Source: Pontimicrobium sp. SW4 (GTDB taxonomy: Bacteria > Bacteroidota > Bacteroidia > Flavobacteriales > Flavobacteriaceae). From it: a stretch of DNA of 64,000 nt. The stretch's first letter is position 1. Each line of letters starts with the position of its first letter. Positions 27,965 to 37,156 of this stretch are shown here, piece after piece. The stretch covers positions 3,100,001 through 3,164,000 of the forward strand of contig NZ_CP157199.1 in NCBI RefSeq assembly GCF_039954625.1. Direction: 5' to 3'. The position numbers were made by a program, and so were the translations under genes. Below the pieces are notes generated by a model. It worked only from the letters and a program-made list of their open reading frames with translations, was not told the DNA's origin and ran no database searches.

Positions 27965-30355
27965 ATGAGGATTTTTTATTTAATATTACTTTTTTTAAGC
28001 ACGACAACTATTTGGTCTCAAACATTTACGCTTTCAGGTAGTATTATTGATAAATCAAACTATCCAATTGCATATTCGAACATTTTACTTCTTAGATCGC
28101 AGGACTCGTCTATAGTTTCTGGCACAACATCAGACGATAACGGAAAGTTTATATTTAATAATATTGCGCCTAACACCTATATCTTAAAGGCGAGTTTCAT
28201 AAGTTACATTGATAATTATTCTAGTATAACTATTGCTCAAGATACCCAAATCCCAGCACTTGTTCTAGAAGAATCTATTGAAGCGTTATCTGAAATAGAA
28301 CTGGTTTATAAAAAGCCAACACTTAAACGCGAGGTTGATAGATTGGTATTTAATGTTGAAAAAACAGCCTTAAGTGAAGGGAATTTAATGGAGGTTTTGA
28401 GAAACACTCCGAGCGTTATTGTAATGAACGATGCAATTACAGTAAAAGGATCGGAGCCAACAGTATATATTAATGATAGAAAAGTACACATTTCGTCAAG
28501 TGAAATAGTAGAGTTGCTACAAGGCACATCCGCTTCTAATATTAAATCGGTTGAGGTTATTACAAATCCTCCAGCACGTTATGATGCTGAAAGTGGCGTA
28601 GTTTTAAATATTATAATGACTAAAAATGTGATTTCTGGTTATAACGGAAGTGCATTTAGTAATGTAACACAGGGTGTTTTTCCCAAAACCAGTTATGGAA
28701 TGACCAATTATTTTAAAGGTAAAAACATTAGTTTTTTTGCAAACTATAATTATGGAAAAAGAAAAGTTGATCGTGTCGATAAAGAAACCATTGATTTTTC
28801 TAATAACCAATTTTGGAATACAAATATAGATAGAAATACTTGGACTGAAACCCACAATACCAATGCTAACTTTGATTGGGACATTAATGAAAAAACCACA
28901 TTAAGTGCCGCTACAAATATGCAGTTTGTCCCATACTATAAAAGAAAAACCTACAGTAAAACAGATATTTTACCAAACAATCCAAATGATGTTTCGCGTT
29001 TTATTTCCAACAACATATCTAGAGATGTTAAGCATAATATGGGCTTTAATTTAGATTTTGTTCGTAGGTACGAGAATAATAGTAGATTGTCGTTTAACTC
29101 ACATTACACCAATTACGATTATAGAAGGAAACAAGGTGTAACTACCGATTATTTTTTAAGGAACGGCTCGTTTGACAATAATAATACATTTAAAACCCGA
29201 TCAGATCAAGACACGGAAATTTTTACATCACAAGCAGATTATTCTTTACCTATAAGCGAGACTTCAAACTTTGAGATTGGTGCAAAATTTAGTGATGTAA
29301 CCACTAGCAGTGAAATAAAACATTACGATATAATAAATGGCTCGCCAGTTAAAGACCAAAACAAAACGGATGCGTTTGATTATAATGAAAAAGTTTTTGC
29401 TGGCTATATAAGCTTTGATGAAAGCTGGGAAAAATGGACCTTAAGCACTGGACTTAGAGTAGAGCAAACCAATATTGAAGCAAAATCTGAATCGGTAACA
29501 GGAAATAATGACCAAAACTATTTAGAGTGGTTCCCAACGGCAAATTTAGGACTTCAAGCTTCTGAAAAACTGAACATCTATGTTAATTATAAACGAAGCA
29601 TTTCAAGACCTAATTACAGTTATTTAAATCCGTTTAGGTATTATTTAAACGATAACACTTATGTCACTGGAAACCCTGGGTTAAAACCTTTTTTCACCGA
29701 CCAATACAAATTAGGGTTTTCTATAAACAATATGTTTGTAATAGAAACCTATTATAAAAAATACAAGAACAATATTTTTGAGTTACCAATTCAAGACAAC
29801 ATAAATAATACACTTGCGTATACATCAGTAAACATTAATTATACTGAAGAAATTGGATTTGATTTTGAAGCAAATTTTAACATCACACAAAAATGGAGCA
29901 CTTACTTTGGCACATCATTTTATAAATATCAAGACAACGCGACATTTTCTGGGGACACATTTTCTAAAGGAAAATGGTCAAACTATACCATTTTTCAAAA
30001 CGATTTTTCATTCTTAAAAGACAATAGCTTAGTTGCAAATTTCACTCTAACATATATTCACAAAAATGTTCAAGCGTTACAGGTAATTAATTCTAGACTT
30101 GCATCTGACTTTTCAATTAGAAAAACTCTTTTTAAAGGAAAAGGAAGTTTATCATTATTGGTTTCAGATTTGTTTAACCAACAAGATTTTTATTGGACTA
30201 CAAGGTTTGCTGACCAAAATAGCACAAGCGATGTGAATCTAGATAACAGATACATTAGGCTTGGTTTTAGATACAAGTTTGGAAACACAAAACTTTCAAC
30301 GAACGAGCGCACAAGTTCAGTAGAAGAAAGAGAAAGGCTTAGTAATAATCACTAA
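27965..30355 (+). CDS. TonB-dependent-receptor-like outer-membrane barrel
   Basis: 796 residues. The ATG at 27965 is chosen because it begins a signal peptide (MRIFYLILLFLSTTTIWSQ); the frame is open further upstream to 27776, but that stretch overlaps the start of lepA. A carboxypeptidase-D-like regulatory domain (FTLSGSIIDKSNYPIAYSNI) is followed by a plug-like region (LMEVLRNTPSVIVMNDAITVKG) and a large beta-barrel ending in RLGFRYKFGN. It resembles the group annotated as outer membrane beta-barrel family proteins. The ligand is unknown; a TonB box is not obvious. Confidence 0.88.
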   Translation: MRIFYLILLFLSTTTIWSQTFTLSGSIIDKSNYPIAYSNILLLRSQDSSIVSGTTSDDNGKFIFNNIAPNTYILKASFISYIDNYSSITIAQDTQIPALVLEESIEALSEIELVYKKPTLKREVDRLVFNVEKTALSEGNLMEVLRNTPSVIVMNDAITVKGSEPTVYINDRKVHISSSEIVELLQGTSASNIKSVEVITNPPARYDAESGVVLNIIMTKNVISGYNGSAFSNVTQGVFPKTSYGMTNYFKGKNISFFANYNYGKRKVDRVDKETIDFSNNQFWNTNIDRNTWTETHNTNANFDWDINEKTTLSAATNMQFVPYYKRKTYSKTDILPNNPNDVSRFISNNISRDVKHNMGFNLDFVRRYENNSRLSFNSHYTNYDYRRKQGVTTDYFLRNGSFDNNNTFKTRSDQDTEIFTSQADYSLPISETSNFEIGAKFSDVTTSSEIKHYDIINGSPVKDQNKTDAFDYNEKVFAGYISFDESWEKWTLSTGLRVEQTNIEAKSESVTGNNDQNYLEWFPTANLGLQASEKLNIYVNYKRSISRPNYSYLNPFRYYLNDNTYVTGNPGLKPFFTDQYKLGFSINNMFVIETYYKKYKNNIFELPIQDNINNTLAYTSVNINYTEEIGFDFEANFNITQKWSTYFGTSFYKYQDNATFSGDTFSKGKWSNYTIFQNDFSFLKDNSLVANFTLTYIHKNVQALQVINSRLASDFSIRKTLFKGKGSLSLLVSDLFNQQDFYWTTRFADQNSTSDVNLDNRYIRLGFRYKFGNTKLSTNERTSSVEERERLSNNH

Positions 30356-30359
30356 TTTT

Positions 30360-31469
30360 TTAATCCTGCCACTCAGCAATAAACAAGTTGGTATCATGAC
30401 CACCACCATTGTTTCTATTTGAAGAAAAGATTAACTTTTTTCCATCATTAGAAAACACTGGAAAAGCATCAAATGTTTCACCATGAGTAATACGTTTTAA
30501 GTTTTTCCCATCAAGATCTATCATGTATAAATTGAAAGGAAACCCTCTTTCTGCCTCAAAGTTAGAAGAGAATAAAATCTTCTCACCACTTGGGTGAAAA
30601 AATGGACTCCAATTGGCATTTCCTAGGTTTGTTAATTGACGCAAATCACTCCCATCAGCATTACATATATACAATTCCATTTCGGTTGGTTGTACTAAGC
30701 CTTCAGCCAATAAATCTTTATATTCTTTAATTTCTTCTTCAGTTTTAGGTCTAGAAGAACGGAAAATTAATTTTGTACCATCTGGTGAGAAAAATGCACC
30801 ACCATCGTACCCTAATTCATGAGTTACTTGCTTCACATCTGTACCGTCAATATTCATGGTGAACAACTCTAAATCACCAGTTCGCATAGATGTAAACACT
30901 ATTTTGTCTCCCTTTGGAGATACTGTAGCTTCAGCATCATATCCAGGTTCGTTTGTTAATTGGGCTGTAATATTTCCTTCTAAATCCGAAACAAAAATAT
31001 CATAGCTTTCATAGATAGGCCAAATATATTTCCCTTCTCTACGTAAAGCAGCTGGAGGGCACTCATTACCACCTAAATGTGTTGATCCATAAACAAAATG
31101 TTTGTTATCTGGTAAAAAATACGCGCAAGTTGTTCTTCCTAAACCAGTACTTACCATTGGTGGAACAATCTTATCAAAAGTTTCATCAGCATTCATCAAA
31201 AACATTTGGTCACATTCAACATCCCAATTCTTGTTATTAGACTGAAAAACAATTTGCTTATCATCAAAACTCCAATAAGCCTCAGCATTATCACCTCCAA
31301 AGGTTACTTGACGAATGGATTTAAAGTGAACTTCTTCAGGATATATTAAAGAATCTACCCATTGTTTTGTTGCACCAGATTCAGCATCTGATGAACTTCC
31401 TTTCTTTTCAGATTTACATGATATTATAACTAGCCCTAGAAGGATAATAAGCGCATAGGTTTTTTTCAT
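30360..31469 (-). CDS. TolB-like PD40 beta-propeller lipoprotein
   Basis: 369 residues with a lipobox (IISCKSEKK). Repeated WD40-like PD40 blocks: AYWSFDDKQIVFQSN, EATVSPKGDKIVFTSMR, GAFFSPDGTKLIFRSSR, NWSPFFHPSGEKILFSSN, FPVFSNDGKKLIFSSNR. These form a six-bladed propeller as in TolB, but there is no TolB N-terminal domain. It likely acts at the periplasmic face of a membrane; no catalytic residues are seen. Divergent from the M28 peptidase gene. Confidence 0.87.
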   Translation of the reverse strand: MKKTYALIILLGLVIISCKSEKKGSSSDAESGATKQWVDSLIYPEEVHFKSIRQVTFGGDNAEAYWSFDDKQIVFQSNNKNWDVECDQMFLMNADETFDKIVPPMVSTGLGRTTCAYFLPDNKHFVYGSTHLGGNECPPAALRREGKYIWPIYESYDIFVSDLEGNITAQLTNEPGYDAEATVSPKGDKIVFTSMRTGDLELFTMNIDGTDVKQVTHELGYDGGAFFSPDGTKLIFRSSRPKTEEEIKEYKDLLAEGLVQPTEMELYICNADGSDLRQLTNLGNANWSPFFHPSGEKILFSSNFEAERGFPFNLYMIDLDGKNLKRITHGETFDAFPVFSNDGKKLIFSSNRNNGGGHDTNLFIAEWQD

Positions 31470-31527
31470 AATTCTTTATATAAATGGCAATTAATGTCTA
31501 ATTTTGCGCTAAAATAAGATTTATAAT

Positions 31528-32754
31528 ATGAAAAAAATATTGCTATTGGTTCTTTTTTTATCGTTAATAGGATGCAAGAAAGAATACACACCAGAAAATA
31601 AAATTAAAGAAGACGTAGCTTTTTTAGCCGATGATAAATTAGAAGGACGAGGTACAGGTACAAATGGAGAGAAAGCAGCTGCAGATTATATTGCAAAGCG
31701 TTTTAAAGATTTAGGGCTTGAGGGTAAAGGCACAAATGGGTATTTTCAAGACTTTACGTTTACTCCAAAAACGGACCCACACTCCGAAGCAAAATTTACA
31801 ACGGTAAATGAAGATGGCAGTATTACTGGAAGAAATGTTTTAGGATTTATTGATAATAATGCGTCACAAACCGTAGTTATAGGCGCGCATTATGATCACT
31901 TAGGTTACGGAGGAGAAGGTTCTTTAGATAGATCAGAAGAAAAAGCCATACATAATGGCGCAGATGACAATGCAAGTGGTGTTGCTGTTATGCTAAACTT
32001 AGTTAGCAAGCTTAAGGAAACAAACACAAATAACAACTATTTGTTTATGGCATTTTCAGGCGAAGAAATGGGGCTTTTAGGCTCTAATTACTTTGCAAAA
32101 AACGCAACGATACCAACAGATTCTATTAACTACATGTTTAATATGGATATGGTTGGTCGTTTAAAAGCAGATAGTACATTGGCTGTTTATGGTGTTGGTA
32201 CGTCACCTTACTTTAAGCAAGTTATTAGTTCAAGCAATAAAGATTTTAAAATTATTGAAAACGAATCTGGTGTTGGTCCTTCAGATCACACATCGTTTTA
32301 TTTAGTTGATATTCCTGTGTTACACTTTTTTACAGGACAACATGAAGATTATCATAAACCTGGAGATGATTCGGAGAAGTTGAATTATGACGGAATGAAT
32401 TTAATATCAGAATACATTTTTGATATTATTACAGATTTAGACGATAATGGAAAATTAGCCTTTAGGAAAACCAAGAATGAAAGTGAGGAAACACCAAGGT
32501 TTAAAGTAGGTTTAGGTGTTGTGCCTGATTATTTATATGATGGTGAAGGTATGCGCATAGATGGAGTATCTGAAGATAAACCAGCGATAACAGCTGGACT
32601 TAAAAAAGGCGATGTTATAGTAAAGCTAGGTGACAGCACTATTACAGACATGATGAGTTATATGAGGGCTTTATCTGTATTTGAAGCAGGAAACACGACT
32701 AAGGTTACCTACAAGCGAGATGGTAAGGAAGCGACTGCTGAAATAAAGTTTTAG
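31528..32754 (+). CDS. M28-family zinc peptidase with PDZ domain, lipoprotein
   Basis: 408 residues; lipobox LSLIGCKK. A di-zinc aminopeptidase core: GAHYDHLG, HNGADDNASGVAVML, the catalytic Glu in SGEEMGLLGS, then NMDMVG and SDHTSFYL. A C-terminal PDZ domain (about residues 315-405: VPDYLYDGEGMRIDGVSEDKPA, AGLKKGDVIVKLG) probably binds substrate tails. It is located in the periplasm or on the outer membrane. dusB starts 2 bases after its stop codon. Confidence 0.92.
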   Translation: MKKILLLVLFLSLIGCKKEYTPENKIKEDVAFLADDKLEGRGTGTNGEKAAADYIAKRFKDLGLEGKGTNGYFQDFTFTPKTDPHSEAKFTTVNEDGSITGRNVLGFIDNNASQTVVIGAHYDHLGYGGEGSLDRSEEKAIHNGADDNASGVAVMLNLVSKLKETNTNNNYLFMAFSGEEMGLLGSNYFAKNATIPTDSINYMFNMDMVGRLKADSTLAVYGVGTSPYFKQVISSSNKDFKIIENESGVGPSDHTSFYLVDIPVLHFFTGQHEDYHKPGDDSEKLNYDGMNLISEYIFDIITDLDDNGKLAFRKTKNESEETPRFKVGLGVVPDYLYDGEGMRIDGVSEDKPAITAGLKKGDVIVKLGDSTITDMMSYMRALSVFEAGNTTKVTYKRDGKEATAEIKF

Positions 32755-32756
32755 TA

Positions 32757-33749
32757 TTGGTAAAAATAGGAGACATTGAACTTTCGGATTTCCCATTGTT
32801 GTTAGCACCAATGGAAGACGTAAGCGACCCTCCGTTTCGTGCATTGTGCAAAGAGCAAGGAGCGGATGTAGTGTATACAGAGTTTGTATCTAGCGAAGGG
32901 CTTATTCGTAACGCAGCTAAAAGTGTCATGAAACTCGACATCTATGAAAAAGAGCGTCCTGTAGGCATCCAAATTTTTGGTGCCAATATGGAAAGTATGT
33001 TGCAGACCATTGATATTGTTGAAAAATCCAATCCAGATATTATAGACATCAACTTTGGTTGTCCAGTAAAAAAAGTGGTAAGCAAAGGCGCTGGAGCTGG
33101 AATCTTAAAAGATATTTGCTTAATGGAGCAACTCACTGCCGAAATGGTAAAACGCACCAATTTACCTGTAACTGTTAAAACACGTTTGGGATGGGATCAT
33201 GATTCCATAAAAATTGTTGAGGTAGCCGAAAGACTTCAGGATGTTGGCTGTAAAGCCATAGCAATTCACGGTAGAACAAGAGCACAAATGTATAAAGGCG
33301 AAGCCGATTGGAAACCAATTGCTGAGGTCAAAAATAATCCTAGAATGCATATTCCTGTATTTGGAAATGGCAATGTAGATTCGCCAGAAAAAGCTATGCT
33401 GATGCGAGACAGTTTTGGTTTGGATGGTGCAATGATTGGTCGTGCAAGCATAGGAAATCCTTGGTTTTTTAAACAAGTAAAACACTTTTTTGAAACGGGA
33501 GAGCATTTGCCATCAGTTTCATTATCTGAACGAGTGGAAGCAGCTCGCAGACACTTACAAATGGCAATAGACTGGAAAGGCGAAAAATTAGGTGTTTTTG
33601 AAACCAGAAGACATTATACAAATTATTTTAAAGGGATTCCACATTTTAAAGAATACCGAATGAAAATGGTAACTAGCGATGATGCAAAAGATGTCTTTGC
33701 TGTTTTTGACGAAGTTGAAGATAAGTTCTCGGATTTTCAGTTTGTTTAA
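32757..33749 (+). CDS. dusB: tRNA-dihydrouridine synthase B
   Basis: FMN enzyme reducing uridines in the tRNA D-loop, 330 residues. Motifs: LAPMEDVSDPPFR at the N-terminus, catalytic Cys in NFGCPVKKVV, KTRLGWD, HGRTRAQMYKG and GNGNVDS. The start is a TTG two bases after the M28 stop, implying coupled translation. Its stop region overlaps the convergent permease gene by 4 bases. Confidence 0.95.
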   Translation: MVKIGDIELSDFPLLLAPMEDVSDPPFRALCKEQGADVVYTEFVSSEGLIRNAAKSVMKLDIYEKERPVGIQIFGANMESMLQTIDIVEKSNPDIIDINFGCPVKKVVSKGAGAGILKDICLMEQLTAEMVKRTNLPVTVKTRLGWDHDSIKIVEVAERLQDVGCKAIAIHGRTRAQMYKGEADWKPIAEVKNNPRMHIPVFGNGNVDSPEKAMLMRDSFGLDGAMIGRASIGNPWFFKQVKHFFETGEHLPSVSLSERVEAARRHLQMAIDWKGEKLGVFETRRHYTNYFKGIPHFKEYRMKMVTSDDAKDVFAVFDEVEDKFSDFQFV

Positions 33750-34948
33750 GCCTCAACAATTAATCGTTTTGTAATTCTAGAAGAAGCTAATTTTGAAGCC
33801 AAGACTCCTAAAATAGTTATGGTAATAAATACAATAAAAATGTTTTCTAAATGTATGCTTACAGGATAAGGGAAATTAGCGGTTATCATAAGAAGTGAAA
33901 ACTGTTGCTGTAACACTACAACAAGATAGCCTAAAAACAAGCCAATAGTTCCACCCAAAACACTCATTAAGCTTCCTTGTAAAAAGAAGATTTTTCTAAT
34001 ATCTTTTACCGTAGCACCAACATTATACAGGGTATTAAGGTTCTTTTTTTTGTCTAGAATCATCATAATTATGGAACCAATAACATTAAAAAGAGCAATA
34101 ATCAATACCAGCGTAAAAATTAAATAAACAGCGAGATTTTCGGTATTTAGCATTTTGTATAGCGCATCGTTAAGTTGCTCTCTAGTTTTAAGCACAAAAG
34201 CGCCTTCCAAAGTACGCTCAAGTTCTTCTTGTACAGCCTCAATATTCTCGATATCTTTAAGTAAAAATTCAATACCACTTACCTGATTTTGATTGTAGTT
34301 AAGTAAGTACTGTGCAGTTTCTAAATTAGCATAAACCATAGAATTGTCAAGGTCTTCATTAACCACAAAAATTCCAGAATTCACAACATTAACCGATTTA
34401 AAAATTGAATTAACAGAAGAAGGCAATCCTTTACCAGGCTTGGGAACGGAAACTTTTATAGTTTTGCCGTAATCAAAAACACCAAAAGACAAGTTGTTAG
34501 AAACTCCTGAGCCAGCAACTATTTGGTCTGTTCCTCGTTCAAACCACTGACCAACAATACTAAGAGAATCTATTGTGGATTGTGGATAATGTTCATCAAC
34601 GCCTTTTAGGGTTACAATGAGATTTTTATCTTGAAAATTTAATACAGCACGTTCTTCTATAATTTTAGAGTAAGAAGCTATACCCTGAATATTGTTTATT
34701 TTATTTTTTAAATCTTCGGAAAAAATAAATGATTTTCCTTGTTTTGGAATTGCCTTTAAATCGGGGTCTATAAAAGAGGTAAATTGAACACTAAAATCTT
34801 TTAAACCAGCAAAACCAGAAAGCACAATAAACAAAGAAGCGCTGCCTATAATTACACCAACAGCTGCAATTATTGTAATAAAATTAATAGCATTATTACT
34901 GCTTTTTGAAAGCAGATAACGTTTTGCGATATAAAAAGGGAAGCTCAA
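33746..34948 (-). CDS. ABC transporter permease, LolC/LolE-FtsX type
   Basis: 400-residue inner-membrane permease with one N-terminal membrane helix, a large periplasmic (MacB-PCD-like) domain, and three C-terminal helices. The start FYIAKRYLLSKSSNNAINFI is the usual Bacteroidota LolCE N-terminus. It probably extracts lipoproteins from the inner membrane toward the outer membrane. The ATPase is not adjacent. It begins one base after rbfA ends, so they are co-transcribed. Confidence 0.9.
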   Translation of the reverse strand: MSFPFYIAKRYLLSKSSNNAINFITIIAAVGVIIGSASLFIVLSGFAGLKDFSVQFTSFIDPDLKAIPKQGKSFIFSEDLKNKINNIQGIASYSKIIEERAVLNFQDKNLIVTLKGVDEHYPQSTIDSLSIVGQWFERGTDQIVAGSGVSNNLSFGVFDYGKTIKVSVPKPGKGLPSSVNSIFKSVNVVNSGIFVVNEDLDNSMVYANLETAQYLLNYNQNQVSGIEFLLKDIENIEAVQEELERTLEGAFVLKTREQLNDALYKMLNTENLAVYLIFTLVLIIALFNVIGSIIMMILDKKKNLNTLYNVGATVKDIRKIFFLQGSLMSVLGGTIGLFLGYLVVVLQQQFSLLMITANFPYPVSIHLENIFIVFITITILGVLASKLASSRITKRLIVEA

Positions 34949-35341
34949 CTATTTTTTCTTTCTTTTTTCTAATAAATCTGGATCATCCAATGGATTGTCT
35001 AAGCCCTTTAAAGAACGATCAATTTGGTCTATATATTGTAAAGAATCATCAATAAAAAAAGCGAGCTGAGGCATACGTCTTAACTGATGTTTAGTACGCT
35101 GTGCTAATTCATGCTTAATTAAAGAAGCATTAGATTTTATACCTTCCAACAACTCAGAACCTTTATCAATTGGAAAAATACTTAAATACACTTTAGCAAT
35201 AGAAAGATCGACTGTTACATTAACCTTTGTTACCGAAATGATTACACCTTTCATACCACCTTGAGTCGCTGCATTTTGAAGTACATCTACCAAATCTCGT
35301 TGTAAAACTGAAGCTATTTTTTTTTGTCTATTACTTTCCAT
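34949..35341 (-). CDS. rbfA: Ribosome-binding factor A
   Basis: 30S maturation factor needed for 16S rRNA 5'-end processing. I chose the ATG at 35341 (130 residues, MESNRQKKIASVLQRDLVDV) over one 18 bases upstream, because it starts at the family N-terminus. The KH-like core KVNVTVDLSIAKVYLSIFP and the RMPQLAFFIDDSLQYIDQID end are clear. Upstream of and contiguous with the LolCE-type permease gene. Confidence 0.95.
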   Translation of the reverse strand: MESNRQKKIASVLQRDLVDVLQNAATQGGMKGVIISVTKVNVTVDLSIAKVYLSIFPIDKGSELLEGIKSNASLIKHELAQRTKHQLRRMPQLAFFIDDSLQYIDQIDRSLKGLDNPLDDPDLLEKRKKK

Positions 35342-35409
35342 ATGGCAAAAATAATACATTTCAATTGTTAAAGCTTTAAAACGTTAGTGTTTTAAATTAA
35401 ATTTGCATT

Positions 35410-35823
35410 ATGATGAATAAAATTGAACATATAGGTATTGCGGTTAAAAATATTGAAACTTCCAATGAGTTATTTGAAAAACTTTTTGGAGAACCACATT
35501 ATAAAACAGAATCAGTAGAAAGTGAAGGTGTAAAAACGTCTTTCTTTAAAGTAGGAGAGAATAAAATTGAGCTTTTGGAGGCTACTAACAAAAATAGCCC
35601 TATTGCAAAGTTTATAGATAAAAAGGGTGAAGGTATTCATCATATAGCGTTTGATGTTGACGATATAGAACAAGAAATTAAACGACTAAAAAAGGAGGGT
35701 TTTGTTGTTTTAAATGAAAAACCAAAGAAAGGAGCAGATAATAAGTTAGTAGCTTTTTTACATCCAAAATCAACTAATGGAGTACTCATCGAGCTATGCC
35801 AAGAGCGCATTAATAAAGAATAA
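35410..35823 (+). CDS. mce: Methylmalonyl-CoA epimerase
   Basis: Interconverts (R)- and (S)-methylmalonyl-CoA in propionate/odd-chain metabolism. 137 residues (or 136 from the second adjacent ATG) with the vicinal-oxygen-chelate fold: metal ligands in IEHIGIAVKN (His) and GEGIHHIAFDV (His), and the Glu near the C-terminus in GVLIELCQ. Stands alone between rbfA and a tRNA gene. Confidence 0.93.
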   Translation: MMNKIEHIGIAVKNIETSNELFEKLFGEPHYKTESVESEGVKTSFFKVGENKIELLEATNKNSPIAKFIDKKGEGIHHIAFDVDDIEQEIKRLKKEGFVVLNEKPKKGADNKLVAFLHPKSTNGVLIELCQERINKE

Positions 35824-35870
35824 TTTACTTGCGGAGAAATAAAATAAGTAGTAATATTGCAGCCTAATTT

Positions 35871-35944
35871 GGTCCCATAGCTCAGTTGGTTAGAGCATCT
35901 GACTCATAATCAGAGGGTCCTTGGTTCGAGCCCAAGTGGGACCA
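35871..35944 (+). tRNA. tRNA with CAU anticodon (Met, or Ile2 if modified)
   Basis: Complete cloverleaf: acceptor GGTCCCA/TGGGACC, loop CTCATAA with anticodon CAT at 35905-35907, T-loop TTCGAGC, discriminator A, no encoded CCA. It is not an initiator (no 1-72 mismatch). Elongator Met and lysidine-modified Ile2 cannot be told apart by eye. A near-consensus -7 element TAATATTG (35852-35859) lies upstream. Confidence 0.95.
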
Positions 35945-35956
35945 CTTTTTAAAATT

Positions 35957-35989
35957 AAGCCTCACAGAGATGTTAGGCTTTTCTTTTTT
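35957..35989 (+). terminator. Intrinsic terminator of the tRNA
   Basis: Stem AAGCCT-ACA/TGT-AGGCTT (35957-35980, single C/T mismatch) with loop GAGA, then TTCTTTTTT. The remaining stretch to 36250 is A+T-rich with no recognised feature. Confidence 0.75.
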
Positions 35990-36256
35990 ACAAAAGTCAA
36001 AATAGTTGTATAAACTATTAATCGCTGAGTATGAAGTATTGTGATTTTTTACTGAAGTATATAAATAAAGTTAAAAAACTTGTAGAAAATACACACAAAA
36101 CTTTATTTTAGCATAATAAAGGGATAATGAAAGAGTTATATAGTGTAATTAATTCTTTCAAAAAAATAATTAATTAGTCGTTGTCAAGAGTACTAAGAGT
36201 ATACATTTTGTCGTTGTTTTTTAACGCTTCATAGATGTTTTTTGTGTGTAGTTTTT

Positions 36257-36286
36257 TTTGATAACTGGCTTTTTTTCATACATTTA
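36257..36286 (+). promoter_or_regulatory. Bacteroidota-type promoter of the PID-CTERM-like gene
   Basis: TTTG (36257-36260), an 18-base spacer and TACATTTA (36279-36286, one mismatch to TAnnTTTG) lie 24 bases before the start codon. Confidence 0.5.
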
Positions 36287-36310
36287 CATCAAAATGATTC
36301 AAAAAACAAT

Positions 36311-36505
36311 ATGAAAATTGCCCAAATCTTATTTGTTTTTGTTAATGCAACATATGCCTATCAAGGACCTCCACCCCCGCCTCCTTCAGGACCTCCACCC
36401 CCAGGGTTACCTATAGATGATGCAATTATTTTTGTTTTTGTTTTGGCTCTTTTATATGGAGTAATTAAGTGCCTCAATTTCATTAAATCAAAACCTAAGA
36501 GTTAA
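36311..36505 (+). CDS. Small PID-CTERM-like sorting-domain protein
   Basis: 64 residues; the ATG at 36311 gives a proper signal peptide (MKIAQILFVFVNATYA). Then comes a Pro-rich stretch (GPPPPPPSGPPPPG), the tripeptide PID in GLPIDDA, a hydrophobic helix (IIFVFVLALLYGVI) and a basic tail (KSKPKS). Signal, PID motif, helix and basic end are the layout of the PID-CTERM sorting class common in Flavobacteriia, by analogy with exosortase/PEP-CTERM targets. Function is unknown; no exosortase gene is in the window. Confidence 0.75.
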   Translation: MKIAQILFVFVNATYAYQGPPPPPPSGPPPPGLPIDDAIIFVFVLALLYGVIKCLNFIKSKPKS

Positions 36506-36509
36506 GAGT

Positions 36510-37094
36510 TCACATTTTTTGAAGCTTACTTACATACTTTCCTATTACATCAAATTCTAAGTTAACAATAGAGCCTTTTTTAAGGTTATTAAAATTTGTA
36601 TGCTTGTAAGTATAAGGGATTATTGCAACACTAAATGTATCTTTTTTAGAGTCAATAACCGTAAGACTTACTCCATTAATTGTTATCGAACCTTTTTCAA
36701 TAGTAAGATTTCCTAATGAAGAGTCATATTTAAAAGTATATTCCCAACTTCCGTTAAGTTCTATTGCTTTTGTACATGTTGCGATTTGATCTACATGTCC
36801 TTGAACAATATGACCATCTAGCCTATCACCAAGTTTCATAGCCCTTTCAAGATTTACTTTATCATTAATTTTTAAGGCTCCAATGTTAGACTTATCGATT
36901 GTTTCTTTAATCGCAGTTACAGTATATTCATCATCGTTTAAATTTACAACAGTTAAACAAACACCATTATGAGCGACACTTTGGTCGATTTTTAGCTCAT
37001 GGGTTATATTACTTTTAATAGTGATATCAATATTTTCTTTATCTTTTATCAAGTCTCTAACTATTCCAAGATCTTCTATAATACCAGTAAACAT
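36510..37094 (-). CDS. ribE: Riboflavin synthase alpha chain
   Basis: Makes riboflavin from two 6,7-dimethyl-8-ribityllumazine molecules. 194 residues in two lumazine-binding repeats: MFTGIIEDLGIV, VAHNGVCLTVV, LDGHIVQGHVD, then SLTVIDSKKD in repeat two after ITINGV. Length is typical. Divergent from pdxA; no FMN riboswitch was seen upstream. Confidence 0.95.
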   Translation of the reverse strand: MFTGIIEDLGIVRDLIKDKENIDITIKSNITHELKIDQSVAHNGVCLTVVNLNDDEYTVTAIKETIDKSNIGALKINDKVNLERAMKLGDRLDGHIVQGHVDQIATCTKAIELNGSWEYTFKYDSSLGNLTIEKGSITINGVSLTVIDSKKDTFSVAIIPYTYKHTNFNNLKKGSIVNLEFDVIGKYVSKLQKM

Positions 37095-37156
37095 ATAACG
37101 GTTTTATTTAGTTAAATTTGTACCATCAAAATTACAAACAAAAGTCATCATTACTA

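Noticed and set aside
35342..35359. Longer N-terminus of rbfA
   Set aside because: Six extra residues (MYYFCH) are not part of the family and the next ATG fits.
37095..37156. FMN riboswitch upstream of ribE
   Set aside because: The gap is too short and shows no RFN-type conserved stems.
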